Positions 25,175 through 33,981 of a DNA stretch of 34,911 nucleotides are shown here, one piece after another. The DNA is from Sneathiella sp. (GTDB lineage: Bacteria > Pseudomonadota > Alphaproteobacteria > Sneathiellales > Sneathiellaceae). The DNA is taken from assembly GCA_017643685.1 (NCBI GenBank), contig JAEPMY010000024.1, positions 1-34,911 on the forward strand, in the 5' to 3' direction. The position numbers were made by a program, and so were the translations under genes. Positions within the stretch are counted from its first letter, which is position 1, and each line of letters opens with the position of its first letter. The notes below the pieces were generated by a model, which searched no databases, had not been told where the DNA came from, and saw nothing but the letters and a program-made list of their open reading frames with translations.

Positions 25175-26032
25175 ATGTTTTTTATCATCGGTGTAGTCAT
25201 TGTATTTGGCTCGGTGGCTGGCGGGTATCTACCGCATGGTGAACCAGGAATTTTGTTCCAGCCGCTAGAATACCTTATCATTCTGGGTGCAGGGATCGGT
25301 GGCTTTGTACAGGGTAACCCGAAGTGGGTCATCTTTGGCACGCTTGGCGCACTTGGTAATCTTTTCAAAGGCGCGCCACATGATAAGAAATCATACGAAG
25401 AGCTGCTAACATTGATGTACGCGATTTTCAAACTGGCGAAAACCAAAGGGATGATCGCCCTTGAGCCGCATATCGAAAACCCCAAAGACAGCGCTCTTTT
25501 CTCTAATTTCCCCTCTTTCATGAAAGATCACCACGCAACAGACTTCATGTGCGATTACCTGCGTCTGATGACAATGGGCACAGAAAATCCGCATGAAGTT
25601 GAAAATCTGATGGATGTGGATCTGGAAACCCACCATGCGCAGCAACATGCCATGTCAGGTGCGGTGACCACCCTTTCAGAAGCGCTACCGGCCTTTGGTA
25701 TCGTGGCCGCGGTGCTTGGTGTGATTGTGACCATGGGCTCCATTTCAGAACCACCAGAAGTACTGGGTGGTCTGATTGCTGCGGCGCTTGTGGGTACATT
25801 CTTTGGTATTTTTGTTGCCTATGGTCTGTTTGCGCCAATGGGCAGCAACCTAGAACAATATTTTGCTGCTGATGCTAAATATTATGAGTGCATGAAACAG
25901 GGCCTCCTCGCCCATCTTCAGGGATATGCACCGGCCGTTTCCGTCGAATTCGCACGGAAGACGCTTTATAGCCACGACCGCCCCTCTTTTGCAGAGCTGG
26001 AAGAAGCCTGCAATAATGCACCAACTGTTTAA
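25175..26032 (+). CDS. motA: Flagellar motor stator protein MotA
   Basis: MotA, with MotB, forms the proton-conducting stator that drives flagellar rotation. The 285-residue protein has four hydrophobic segments: two at about 1-20 and 30-52, and two at about 165-190 and 195-220. The conserved ALPAFGIVAAVLGVIVTMG carries the proline equivalent to E. coli Pro173, and APMGSNLEQ follows the fourth helix. The large cytoplasmic loop between helices 2 and 3 contains the charged region that contacts FliG. MotB follows after 22 nt. No strong Shine-Dalgarno sits at the standard distance; AGGGG lies about 16 nt before the ATG. Confidence 0.95.
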   Translation: MFFIIGVVIVFGSVAGGYLPHGEPGILFQPLEYLIILGAGIGGFVQGNPKWVIFGTLGALGNLFKGAPHDKKSYEELLTLMYAIFKLAKTKGMIALEPHIENPKDSALFSNFPSFMKDHHATDFMCDYLRLMTMGTENPHEVENLMDVDLETHHAQQHAMSGAVTTLSEALPAFGIVAAVLGVIVTMGSISEPPEVLGGLIAAALVGTFFGIFVAYGLFAPMGSNLEQYFAADAKYYECMKQGLLAHLQGYAPAVSVEFARKTLYSHDRPSFAELEEACNNAPTV

Positions 26033-26054
26033 TCTGAAGAGCGGGATCAGATAG

Positions 26055-26945
26055 ATGGCAGATGAAGTCGCCCCGATAATTGTCAAAAAGATCAAAAAAG
26101 GCGGACATGGCCACCATGGTGGTGCGTGGAAGGTGGCCTATGCTGACTTTGTGACTGCGATGATGGCCTTCTTCCTGCTGCTGTGGTTGCTGAACGTGAC
26201 TGATACTGTTCAAAAGCAAGGTATCGCGGATTACTTCGCCCCAACGGTCGCCAGCTCCAGTGAAAGCGGTGCCGGCGGTGTTCTGGGCGGCAATAGCATG
26301 CAAACTGACGGGGCCATGAATTCTAACACTGGCTCCCCTTCCGTTGTCACGTCTATCTCCCCCCCGGAGGAAGGTAGTAAGGATGACGCGGAAGGCGAAG
26401 GTCAGAGCGAGATTGATGAAGAGGCCTTTATGGCGCGCCTTGCGGCCATTGAAGAAGCCACCTTTGACGCCACCAAAGCAGATATCCAGCAAGCGCTTGC
26501 ATCTGATCCGAATTTGGCAGGGCTTGCCGAAAATGTTGTGATGGACATGACACCAGAAGGTCTTCGAATACAGATTGTCGATCAGTATGATGAAAGCATG
26601 TTCGAACCCGGCAGCACCTCGATCAAACCGCGGATCAAACGCCTGATGGGCAAAATCGTTAAAGCCATTGAAAAAATGCCAAACAGCATCTCGATCAGTG
26701 GTCATACGGATAGCTCTGGCTCCAACACAGGCAGTTATTCCAACTGGGAGCTTTCGTCGGACCGAGCCAATTCCAGCCGCCGTGCCCTTGTTGAGGTGGG
26801 ACTGGACCCCACCCGAATTGAAAAGGTGACAGGTAAGGCGGATACCGATCCAATGATTACGGATGACCCGTCGAACCCAAGTAACCGACGCATTAGTATT
26901 ACCCTGCTCAGGGAAACGCCGGTGTTGCCGCCGAACCTGAAATAG
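26055..26945 (+). CDS. motB: Flagellar motor stator protein MotB
   Basis: The 296-residue protein has a short basic cytoplasmic tail rich in His and Gly, one membrane helix (about 30-50) with the essential proton-accepting Asp31 in AYADFVTAMMAFFLLLWLL, a long low-complexity periplasmic linker and a C-terminal OmpA-like peptidoglycan-binding domain with ISGHTDSSG (about 214-222) and SNRRISITLL near the end. The linker (about 55-150) is rich in Ser, Gly and Glu. It is the second gene of the motAB operon and stops three bases before the convergent methyltransferase gene. Confidence 0.95.
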   Translation: MADEVAPIIVKKIKKGGHGHHGGAWKVAYADFVTAMMAFFLLLWLLNVTDTVQKQGIADYFAPTVASSSESGAGGVLGGNSMQTDGAMNSNTGSPSVVTSISPPEEGSKDDAEGEGQSEIDEEAFMARLAAIEEATFDATKADIQQALASDPNLAGLAENVVMDMTPEGLRIQIVDQYDESMFEPGSTSIKPRIKRLMGKIVKAIEKMPNSISISGHTDSSGSNTGSYSNWELSSDRANSSRRALVEVGLDPTRIEKVTGKADTDPMITDDPSNPSNRRISITLLRETPVLPPNLK

Positions 26946-26948
26946 TGG

Positions 26949-27713
26949 TTACATCTTCCAGATAAACAGTTTCGTTTTACGGCCATCCTGCACATTCACT
27001 GTGCGGGATGGTTTTATATTGGGAACCGTAAAACTGTTACTGATAAAGAGGCTTCCCTCTGGCATCTCATCTCTGGCCTTCAAATATAAGTCCGGCATGG
27101 GCACTGGAGAGAGGAAACAATAAACACGATCGAAATGAGACAGGTTAGCCACCCAAAGGCTGACAAAATGAATATGAACATTAGACGCGCCCGCAAGAAG
27201 TGCCCGCAATTTTGAGATCATAAAAGGAACTGGCGCAGTCTCAAATCCGTGAAATTCCATATCCGGGCGGGCTTTGGCCAAGGTCACCAAGGTGCCAGCA
27301 AGGCCGCATCCCAAATCCGCAAACCGCCCCCCCTGCTCTTTTGGAAGTAATGATAGTAACTTATCCGTTGTTTTGGTGTTGGTGAGGTAAAGCGGCACCC
27401 GATTGATAGCGACGTTCCAAAAAACCATCAGCAGCACAACAAGCGTTAAAGGGAAAATCCAAAGCGGAATTTTAAAGGCAAGCCCGAGGATCAAAAGCGG
27501 CGCAAAAACGAGCTGAATGCCAATCCACCAATAGGACATCCGAGAGAGGAGCGTCATAACAGCAGCGAGCGCTCCTTGGATCAGCGCCCAATTAAAAGCG
27601 GACAGCGTAATCTCCTGACCACCATAAGTATCAACCAAACGGCAAATTCCGAACGCGACCAATTGAATGAGCATCGCCAGCAAAATCGGCGGCAACCGCT
27701 TTATCATTTTCAT
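26949..27713 (-). CDS. Membrane-anchored class I SAM-dependent methyltransferase
   Basis: The N-terminal half (about 1-110) is hydrophobic with about four predicted membrane helices (for example LLAMLIQLVAFGICRL and FPLTLVVLLMVFWNVA). The C-terminal half (about 125-254) is a compact Rossmann-like methyltransferase with motif I FADLGCGLAGTLVTLA, the acidic FHGFET after strand 2 and VYCFLSPVPMPDLYLKA in the motif IV region. The layout suggests methylation of a membrane-embedded or membrane-proximal substrate, perhaps a lipid or quinone, but this is inference. It is convergent with motB and divergent from the RDD gene. Confidence 0.7.
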   Translation of the reverse strand: MKMIKRLPPILLAMLIQLVAFGICRLVDTYGGQEITLSAFNWALIQGALAAVMTLLSRMSYWWIGIQLVFAPLLILGLAFKIPLWIFPLTLVVLLMVFWNVAINRVPLYLTNTKTTDKLLSLLPKEQGGRFADLGCGLAGTLVTLAKARPDMEFHGFETAPVPFMISKLRALLAGASNVHIHFVSLWVANLSHFDRVYCFLSPVPMPDLYLKARDEMPEGSLFISNSFTVPNIKPSRTVNVQDGRKTKLFIWKM

Positions 27714-27849
27714 CTCAATACCTTACGCCAGAATTCTCAGACACTTCAGTTTACCGGAACATCAATTTTTCTTGAAGGGCTTTCCCTCTATTACCATCTA
27801 TAGAGGGCCTAAGTATAGACAACTGGTCGCCGCAACTAAAGGATGCCCT

Positions 27850-28350
27850 ATGTCCGGAAATGAAAACAGCTCCATCCAACTTGCCTCGTTAAAAGGCCAT
27901 CAGGAAGGAGACTTTAAACGTGCTACCGCTGATCGGTTTGATGGCGTCCGCACGAAGCGGATCATTGCTTACATCATCGATCTGGTTTGTATTGCCGTCA
28001 TCACTTTTGCCGCAGGTATTTGTGCCTTTTTCCTTGGCATATTATCCTTTGGCGCCCTAACGCCAATTCTGGGTGTGGTCTTGGCCCTGATCCCAATCGG
28101 TTACCACACCTATACAATCGGTAGCCACCGCAACGGGACTATCGGTATGAATATCATGGACCTTGAGGTCTTCCTGGAAGATGGGCGGGAACCTGACTAT
28201 GTCTCTGCGTTTCTACATTCAGGGCTTTTCTATGCGTCCATGACGCTGACATCAGGATTTATCCTGCTGATATCCTTGTTTAACGATAAAGGAAAGCTGC
28301 TGCATGATTATCTTACCAGCAGCGGCGTTCGGGTAAAATCAGACCACTAA
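27850..28350 (+). CDS. RDD family membrane protein
   Basis: The 166-residue protein has the RDD domain layout: an N-terminal cytoplasmic stretch, RIIAYIIDLVCIAVITFAAG with the conserved Asp in helix 1, a second helix around LTPILGVVLALIPIGYHTY, the GTIGMNIMDLEVF segment and a final helix before FNDKGKLLHDYLTSSGVRV. RDD proteins are small integral membrane proteins, probably transport-related but of mostly unknown role. The ATG at 27850 is preceded by AAAGGA; the frame is open further upstream but without RDD sequence. The stop overlaps the convergent oxidase stop by two bases. Confidence 0.85.
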   Translation: MSGNENSSIQLASLKGHQEGDFKRATADRFDGVRTKRIIAYIIDLVCIAVITFAAGICAFFLGILSFGALTPILGVVLALIPIGYHTYTIGSHRNGTIGMNIMDLEVFLEDGREPDYVSAFLHSGLFYASMTLTSGFILLISLFNDKGKLLHDYLTSSGVRVKSDH

Positions 28351-29621
28351 CCTAAAATATCCCGAAGACGATACCATAGAGATGCCAAATAAATAGCGGG
28401 TGCCTGAATATATTTTGAAGAGGGCACCCGTTTTTTGGGAAGGCGTGAAAATACATCCAACGCTTCTAATTGACCGGCAACGGCGCGCGCCAGAATTTCA
28501 CTAGTCCCGTTCGAGACAGTCACGCCCTGCCCCGAATATCCATGGGCATAGAATACATTTTTAGAGAGCTGCCCCGCATCCGGCAGTAAGGTTCGCGTGA
28601 AGGCAATTTTCCCCTGCCAGAAATACTCAATCTCCAGATCGTCAAGATCAGGGAAGGTTTTCAGCATATTTGATCGGATCCGCGCCCATGGCGCCCCAAT
28701 CCCGAGAAATGAGAAATCCTGCCCCCCATATATCAATCGGTTGTCTGGTGACATTTTAAAATAATCCAGATCAAAATTTGTGTCGCACACACACACATCC
28801 GACGGATAGAGAGACTTGGCCCGCTCAGCGTCTAACGGGGCAGTTGCCAAAATGCTGCTTTTAACTGGCATCATCCGTTTCAGAAGCGGCGGTGCGATAT
28901 CATTCAGATAAGCATTGCCAGCAAGAACCAACGCCTTGGCCTGCACCTGTCCAGTGTCAGTAAAAATGGTCACCGTTTCGCCAGTTTCCTGATACCGAAG
29001 GGCACGGCTATTTTCATATATCACCCCACCATGCGAGGTAACCGCATCGGCAAGACCCAAGCAATAATTCAGTGGATGCAAATGCCCGCCCTCTTTATCC
29101 AAGAGGCCACCAACATATCGGCGACTGTTTATAAAGCCCGGTAAATCTGCCTTCTCGATCAGCTCATACCCTGCAAAGTCAAACCGATCCTCACAAAGCT
29201 GTTTTTCCTCTTTAAGCCATTCGAAATCGGATTTTTTGACAGCGGCGTATATCTCACCCTCTTTAAAATCACATTTGATCTGATATCTATCAATTCGCCT
29301 TTTGAGGATTTCTTTAGATCGTTCCGACAATGCCCACATTTTTGCGGCATCGTCTCTACCGGCCATTTCTTCAACCGCAATCATCCCCGGGGAGTAACCA
29401 GACGTTACCTGACCGCCGCTTGCCCCTGAGGCGCCTGCCCCAACTGATCCACCCTCTAACACACAAACCTGATAGCCCCGCTCTGCCAGTTCCAGTGCCG
29501 TTCCAAGGCCTGTAAAGCCCGCGCCGACGATACAGATATCCGCCTGATGCAGGCCCGACAATTTAGAGAAGTCAGGCACCGTATTTTTGGAGAACTGATA
29601 ATAATTACGATCCGACCGCAC
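28347..29621 (-). CDS. FAD-dependent amine oxidoreductase (PuuB/DAO-like)
   Basis: The 424-residue protein of the D-amino-acid-oxidase superfamily has the FAD-binding motif CIVGAGFTGLGTALELAERG near residue 30 and a C-terminal FAD-interacting block FYAHGYSGQGVTVSNGTSEI. The LEGGSVGAGASGASGGQVTSGYSPG region is characteristic of the gamma-glutamylputrescine oxidase (PuuB) group, which acts in polyamine degradation. Other puu genes are not adjacent, so the substrate is unproven and could be another secondary amine such as an N-methylated amino acid. It is on the minus strand, divergent from the SLC13 permease gene. Confidence 0.85.
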   Translation of the reverse strand: MRSDRNYYQFSKNTVPDFSKLSGLHQADICIVGAGFTGLGTALELAERGYQVCVLEGGSVGAGASGASGGQVTSGYSPGMIAVEEMAGRDDAAKMWALSERSKEILKRRIDRYQIKCDFKEGEIYAAVKKSDFEWLKEEKQLCEDRFDFAGYELIEKADLPGFINSRRYVGGLLDKEGGHLHPLNYCLGLADAVTSHGGVIYENSRALRYQETGETVTIFTDTGQVQAKALVLAGNAYLNDIAPPLLKRMMPVKSSILATAPLDAERAKSLYPSDVCVCDTNFDLDYFKMSPDNRLIYGGQDFSFLGIGAPWARIRSNMLKTFPDLDDLEIEYFWQGKIAFTRTLLPDAGQLSKNVFYAHGYSGQGVTVSNGTSEILARAVAGQLEALDVFSRLPKKRVPSSKYIQAPAIYLASLWYRLRDILG

Positions 29622-29700
29622 GAGGAGACGCCTTTAAAAATATAGCCACGCAATCAACGATTTGCTTGCAAGAACCCAGACATTATTCATGATAGGGAGT

Positions 29701-29720
29701 GCAGCTTAAGGTATAGCTGC
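29701..29720. promoter_or_regulatory. Inverted repeat upstream of the SLC13 permease gene
   Basis: GCAGCT (29701-29706) and AGCTGC (29715-29720) are 6-bp arms with an 8-bp spacer, 53 nt before the ATG at 29773. It could be an operator or a hairpin in the leader; no promoter can be placed with confidence in this 150-bp gap. Confidence 0.3.
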
Positions 29721-29772
29721 GACGCGTCTGAGTGGTTTCAGGCAAAGGTTTTGGGACAATTAATACAGCATC

Positions 29773-31623
29773 ATGATCGAAACACAAATTCATATGTGGC
29801 TGGTTTTTCTCTTCATTGCAGTGGCGATGTATGCCTTTGCAACCGAGAGGCTAGAGCTTGAAATTTCGGCCGTGGGCGTGATTTCCGGTCTATTGCTTTT
29901 GTTCTACCTCTACCCCCTGACGAATGACGCGGGTGAGCAGATATTGGGTGCCCGTGAATTGTTGGCAGGGCTAGCTGATCCGGCACTGATAACTGTGCTT
30001 TCCTTGCTGGTTGTTGGGCAAGGTATTGTGCGAACCGGCGCGCTCGAAAAACCTGTTAGAATGCTTGTCACATTGCGGCGGCATCATCCCTCAATGGCCA
30101 TTGCTGCGGTTCTGGCGACAGTCCTCTTGATTAGCGCGATTATGAATAACACCCCTGTTGTGGTGGTCTTTATTCCTCTGATGACGGCTTTGGCGGATCG
30201 ATTACATAAGCCAACCTCAACATTGATGATCCCGCTTTCATACGCCTCTATTCTTGGGGGCATGACCACACTGATCGGATCTTCAACAAACTTGTTAGTG
30301 TCCGCCGCGGCCGTGCAGGCAGGACAGCCTGCCATTAATTTCTTTGATTTCACCATACCCGGCATGGTGCTTGCCGCTGTCGGTCTGGTATATGCAATTT
30401 GGGTGATCCCCCGCCTACTGCCAGAGCGGGAAGCCGTAACCGATAGCTCGTCTCAGGTTTCGGGCAAGCAATTCATTGTTCAAATGGAGATTTCCGCCGA
30501 TAGCCCCCTTGTCGGAGAGACGGCGGTTGCCGGACAGTTTCCTAGCCTGAAGGGCATTACAATTCGCTTTATCCAGCGAGATGAGAATCTTCTGCTGCCG
30601 CCATTTGACGATATGAGCCTGCGTCCGGGTGATTCTATTGTTTTCGCCGGCACGCGAAAATCGCTGATGGATTCCTTTGCAGATAATCCCCAAATCCTGA
30701 GCGATTTCCTCGATATCGAAGGAAAAAGCGAAGAGGAAACGGAAGAGCGACGCCCAACCGTGGACCAGAGCCTTGCTGAGGTGGTGGTTGCACCCGCCTC
30801 CCGCATGATTGGTCGCGCGCTTCATCAGATTAGTTTTAAATATCAAACCGGCTGCGTTGTCTTGGGTATTCAGCGCCGCTCCCGTATGATTCGAACAAGC
30901 CGCATGACGGATATCCGTCTCGAGGCTGGTGACGTCCTTCTGCTTCTTGGCTCTCGCAGCAATATGACCCGTCTGCGGAACAACCCCGATGTACTGCTTC
31001 TGGAATGGTCAACGCGGGAGCTTCCTGCCCTTGCCCTTGCCCGGCGGGCCCGCTTTATTTTTGGCGCTGTGGTGATTGCCGCCGCCTCTGGCTTCGTGCC
31101 GATTGTGGTTGCCGCTGTTGCCGGTGCAACCGCGATGGTGGTATCCGGCTGCCTTAACATCCATCAGGCCAGCCGATCTGTAGACCGGAAAATTCTTTTG
31201 CTCATCTGGGCGGCCTTGGCGCTTGGCACCTCAATGCAGGCAACAGGCGGAGCAACTTATATCGCGGAAATGCTCGTCTTCGTGTTGGAAGGCGCACATC
31301 CCGCTGTAATTCTATCCGGGTTATTCCTTCTAATCGCGATTTTCACCAATATTCTTAGTAATAGTGCAACCGCGGTTTTATTCACTCCGGTTGCCATTGG
31401 GGTCGCTGAAACACTGCAAATTGACCCTATGGTCTTTATCTTTGCCGTGATTTTTGCCTCCAACTGTTCCTTTGCCACGCCGATGGGATACCAAACGAAT
31501 CTGTTGGTCATGGGACCTGGACATTACAAATTTGTGGACTATTTCAAAGCGGGTGCGCCGCTTGTCATCATCCTTTGGCTCGTTTTTTCGGTATTTGCAC
31601 CGCTCTATTACGGCCTGATATGA
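29773..31623 (+). CDS. SLC13 (DASS)-type permease with two RCK_C domains
   Basis: The 616-residue membrane protein has a first membrane block (about 1-215), a soluble insert (about 220-430) and a second membrane block (about 430-616). The insert contains two TrkA-C (RCK_C) modules, each with a Gly-Asp turn: LRPGDSIVFAG and LEAGDVLLLLG. Signature segments include AIMNNTPVVVVFIPL and GGMTTLIGSSTNLLVSA in the first half and NILSNSATAVLFTP with FATPMGYQTNLLVMGPG in the second, as in Na+-coupled dicarboxylate or sulfate carriers. The substrate is not predictable. It is followed by bpt with 83 nt between. Confidence 0.88.
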   Translation: MIETQIHMWLVFLFIAVAMYAFATERLELEISAVGVISGLLLLFYLYPLTNDAGEQILGARELLAGLADPALITVLSLLVVGQGIVRTGALEKPVRMLVTLRRHHPSMAIAAVLATVLLISAIMNNTPVVVVFIPLMTALADRLHKPTSTLMIPLSYASILGGMTTLIGSSTNLLVSAAAVQAGQPAINFFDFTIPGMVLAAVGLVYAIWVIPRLLPEREAVTDSSSQVSGKQFIVQMEISADSPLVGETAVAGQFPSLKGITIRFIQRDENLLLPPFDDMSLRPGDSIVFAGTRKSLMDSFADNPQILSDFLDIEGKSEEETEERRPTVDQSLAEVVVAPASRMIGRALHQISFKYQTGCVVLGIQRRSRMIRTSRMTDIRLEAGDVLLLLGSRSNMTRLRNNPDVLLLEWSTRELPALALARRARFIFGAVVIAAASGFVPIVVAAVAGATAMVVSGCLNIHQASRSVDRKILLLIWAALALGTSMQATGGATYIAEMLVFVLEGAHPAVILSGLFLLIAIFTNILSNSATAVLFTPVAIGVAETLQIDPMVFIFAVIFASNCSFATPMGYQTNLLVMGPGHYKFVDYFKAGAPLVIILWLVFSVFAPLYYGLI

Positions 31624-31706
31624 CTTTTTTAGGATTTTATGTTGTAGCATTAGCAAATTAGAAAAATAATTGTTGGTTCCAGTATTCGCCAAGTCTAGAG
31701 CAGTCA

Positions 31707-32426
31707 ATGAAACGAGTAGAGATCCCATCACGGTTCTTTTTTTCGACACCTCCTGCCCCCTGCCCGTATCTTCCGGGTAAGCTGGAGAAGAAAATCGTGA
31801 CTCTGCTCGCTGGCAAGGATCCTGATCACCTACATAATTCATTAAGCCTTGCAGGCTTTCGCCGTAGTCAGGATTTAGCCTATCGTCCTGCTTGTGACAG
31901 CTGCAACGCCTGCATTCCAATCCGAATTGTTGCCCGAAATTTTGAATTGAAACGATCCTGGCGCCGCATTTGGCGGAAAAACTCCGACCTTATTGCGCAA
32001 GAGGTTCCCTCGCTGGCAACAGACGAGCATTTCGCCCTATTTCGGAAATATCTGAAATCCCGCCACGAAGAAGGCGGTATGTCGGACATGGATTTCAGCG
32101 ATTATCAGGCGATGGTCGAAGACAGCCCGGTCAGAAGCGGCCTAACCGAATTTCGCACAGCAAGTGGCGAGTTGATCGCGGTTTGCCTAAATGACCTGAT
32201 GGATGACGGCATGTCCCTCGTCTACAGCTTTTACGAGCCCGAGGATGATAAGCGGAGCTTAGGCACATATCTGATCCTTTGGCATGCCATAAAAACCCGT
32301 TCAGTTGGGCTGCATTACGTCTATTTAGGCTACTGGATCGAGTCTAGCAGTAAAATGTCATATAAATCTCGGTTCGCCCCTGCCGAAATCTTAACAAAAG
32401 AGGGTTGGGCGCTTATAAGCTCCTAA
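31707..32426 (+). CDS. bpt: Aspartate/glutamate leucyltransferase (Bpt), N-end rule
   Basis: Bpt transfers leucine from Leu-tRNA to proteins with N-terminal Asp or Glu, marking them for ClpS/ClpAP degradation. The 239-residue length is standard. The family's motifs are present: PCPYLPGKLEKKI near the N-terminus, FRRSQDLAYRPACDSCNACIPIR (the Cys-rich block, about 51-73) and the C-terminal GTYLILWHAIK and YVYLGYWIESSSKMSYKSRFAP. The C-terminal half is a GNAT-like acyltransferase fold. The gene is on the plus strand after the permease, with no clear terminator in between. Confidence 0.95.
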   Translation: MKRVEIPSRFFFSTPPAPCPYLPGKLEKKIVTLLAGKDPDHLHNSLSLAGFRRSQDLAYRPACDSCNACIPIRIVARNFELKRSWRRIWRKNSDLIAQEVPSLATDEHFALFRKYLKSRHEEGGMSDMDFSDYQAMVEDSPVRSGLTEFRTASGELIAVCLNDLMDDGMSLVYSFYEPEDDKRSLGTYLILWHAIKTRSVGLHYVYLGYWIESSSKMSYKSRFAPAEILTKEGWALISS

Positions 32427-32484
32427 TATGCCTAAATATTAGTCAAAATTTCTGCATTTTGGCTCAATTTTCCCCACTATCTAG

Positions 32485-32513
32485 TTGCCTTTAGTATCAT
32501 TAATTTTTACATT
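32485..32513 (+). promoter_or_regulatory. Putative promoter of the TRAP transporter operon
   Basis: TTGCCT (32485-32490) and TACATT (32508-32513) are separated by 17 bp. The start would be near 32520, exactly at the first base of the paired leader (GACAGATG). Confidence 0.5.
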
Positions 32514-32519
32514 AATCCC

Positions 32520-32582
32520 GACAGATGGGCAGACGTACCCATCTCGAGGAGGCAGATGTATTTATAACAGGGTGCATCTGTC
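32520..32582 (+). promoter_or_regulatory. Two-hairpin 5' leader of dctP
   Basis: Hairpin 1: AGATGGG (32523-32529) with CCCATCT (32538-32544). Hairpin 2: GGCAGATG (32551-32558) with CATCTGTC (32575-32582), eight pairs including one G-U. The 5' end GACAGATG (32520-32527) can also pair perfectly with CATCTGTC, so a third fold competes with both. A GAGGAGG lies between the hairpins, but the gene's own GGGAGA is further downstream. It may stabilise the mRNA or regulate it. Confidence 0.45.
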
Positions 32583-32606
32583 AGACTTTACAGGGAGAAA
32601 AGTTTT

Positions 32607-33695
32607 ATGGATCGTCGTAAATTTATTAAAAGTGCTGGCGTTGCCGGTGTTGTTGGTTCAGCTGCTGCTACAATCGGCACACCTGCTATTGCGCAAGGTC
32701 GTGAAAAACTGACTATGGTGACCTCATGGGGTCGCGGTCTTGCTGGTGTGTTTGACGCTGCTGAGTATTTTGCAAATGCTGTAACAGCAATGACAGATGG
32801 CAATCTGGAAATTGACGTTAAAGCTCAAGGTGAACTGGTTTCCGGTCTGCCTGCAGTGTTTGACGCGGTAACATCCGGTCAGGCTGACTGCTACCACGCT
32901 GCAGACTACTACTATGTTGGTCAGCATCCGGCATTTGCTTTCTTTACAGCTGTACCGTTTGGTATGACACCAACAGAGCTGCACAACTGGTATTACCACC
33001 AGGACGGCATGAAAATGCACCACGAGCTGGGCGAAGAGTTCGGTCTGGTTTCATTCCTCGGCGGTAACACAGGCCCACAGGCCGGTGGTTGGTTCCGCAA
33101 GGAAATCAAATCTGCTGCAGACTTCAACGGTTTGAAATTCCGTATGCCAGGTCTGGGTGGTAAAGCGCTTGGTAAACTGGGTGCTTCTGTTCAGACAATT
33201 CCAGGTTCCGAAGTGTATCAGGCTCTTGCCTCCGGTGCGATTGACGGAACAGAGTGGATTGGTCCATGGGCCGACGAGAAAGCCGGTTTCCAGGAAATCA
33301 CCAAATACTACTACACATCCGGTTTCCATGAGCCAGGTGCAGGCCTTTCCGTTGCTGTGAACCAGGACCGTTTCAACGGCCTGAGCAAAGCACACCAGAA
33401 AGTGATCGAGATTGCATCTCAGGCAACGAACATGTGGAACCTCCACCAGTTCCTCGCTAAAAACTCTGAGGCGCTGGCTCGTCTTCAGGCAGCAGGTGTT
33501 CAGACTCTGGAATTCCCGAATGACGTTTGGGATGCCTTCGGTCAGGCCTCTATCGAGACTCTGGATGAGAATATGGACGACGAGTTCTTCAAGAAAGTTC
33601 GCACTTCCGTGAACAAATCTATGAAAGAATCCGCCGCTTGGGATCAGCTGTCTTCCGTGGCATATGCCCGTCAGCGTACCCGCGTTCTCGGATAA
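32607..33695 (+). CDS. dctP: TRAP transporter substrate-binding protein (DctP family, TakP-like)
   Basis: Periplasmic binding protein of a TRAP transporter, 362 residues. The N-terminus MDRRKFIKSAGVAGVVGSAA...TPAIAQG has a twin-arginine motif (RRKFIK) and an AIA-Q cleavage site, so export by Tat is likely. GGNTGPQAGGWFRKEI, KFRMPGLGGKALGKLG, DGTEWIGPWADEKAGF and the N-terminal YYYVGQHPAFAFFTAVPFG correspond closely to TakP from Rhodobacter, which binds 2-oxo acids; related monocarboxylates are therefore plausible ligands. Codon use is strongly biased to GGT/GCT/CGT-type codons compared with its neighbours, suggesting high expression. A strong hairpin follows (33719-33743) before dctQ. Confidence 0.92.
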   Translation: MDRRKFIKSAGVAGVVGSAAATIGTPAIAQGREKLTMVTSWGRGLAGVFDAAEYFANAVTAMTDGNLEIDVKAQGELVSGLPAVFDAVTSGQADCYHAADYYYVGQHPAFAFFTAVPFGMTPTELHNWYYHQDGMKMHHELGEEFGLVSFLGGNTGPQAGGWFRKEIKSAADFNGLKFRMPGLGGKALGKLGASVQTIPGSEVYQALASGAIDGTEWIGPWADEKAGFQEITKYYYTSGFHEPGAGLSVAVNQDRFNGLSKAHQKVIEIASQATNMWNLHQFLAKNSEALARLQAAGVQTLEFPNDVWDAFGQASIETLDENMDDEFFKKVRTSVNKSMKESAAWDQLSSVAYARQRTRVLG

Positions 33696-33718
33696 TATTT
33701 TACAATCAAACATAATAA

Positions 33719-33743
33719 GAAGCCGGGCGTCTCGCCCGGCTTC
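33719..33743 (+). terminator. Intercistronic hairpin after dctP (attenuator-like)
   Basis: GAAGCCGGGCG (33719-33729) and CGCCCGGCTTC (33733-33743) form a perfect 11-bp stem with loop TCT. No T-run follows (ATGCTTT), so read-through to dctQ is expected; such hairpins commonly protect the upstream binding-protein mRNA and favour its expression over the membrane subunits. Confidence 0.65.
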
Positions 33744-33852
33744 ATGCTTTAAGTTCATTTAAACCATACAGGTTGACTGTGTGCTGGATTTAGCCGTGTC
33801 CGGATTATTTGAAGCCGAGACGGTTGGTGTTCAAAACTGAATACTGTTGTGA

Positions 33853-33894
33853 CGGAGCAGGATAAGCTCCGCGCGCATGACATCGGGGCGTCAT
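33853..33894 (+). repeat. Two further hairpins in the dctP-dctQ gap
   Basis: CGGAGC (33853-33858) with GCTCCG (33866-33871), then ATGAC (33877-33881) with GTCAT (33890-33894). They lie in the 286-nt gap between dctP and dctQ, which shows no coding sequence or promoter that I can support. Confidence 0.4.
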
Positions 33895-33981
33895 TAATTC
33901 TGGTAAAGCCACAGAAATCTGTGCCGCATATCGGTATGGATTGCTCAGTCTGACTTGCTATGGCGATTGGAAAGATCCGCT

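Noticed and set aside
32546-32570. Leader peptide ATG TAT TTA TAA after GAGGAGG in the dctP leader
   Set aside because: The ribosome site would be only three bases from the ATG and the peptide three residues long; hairpin 2 explains the sequence better.
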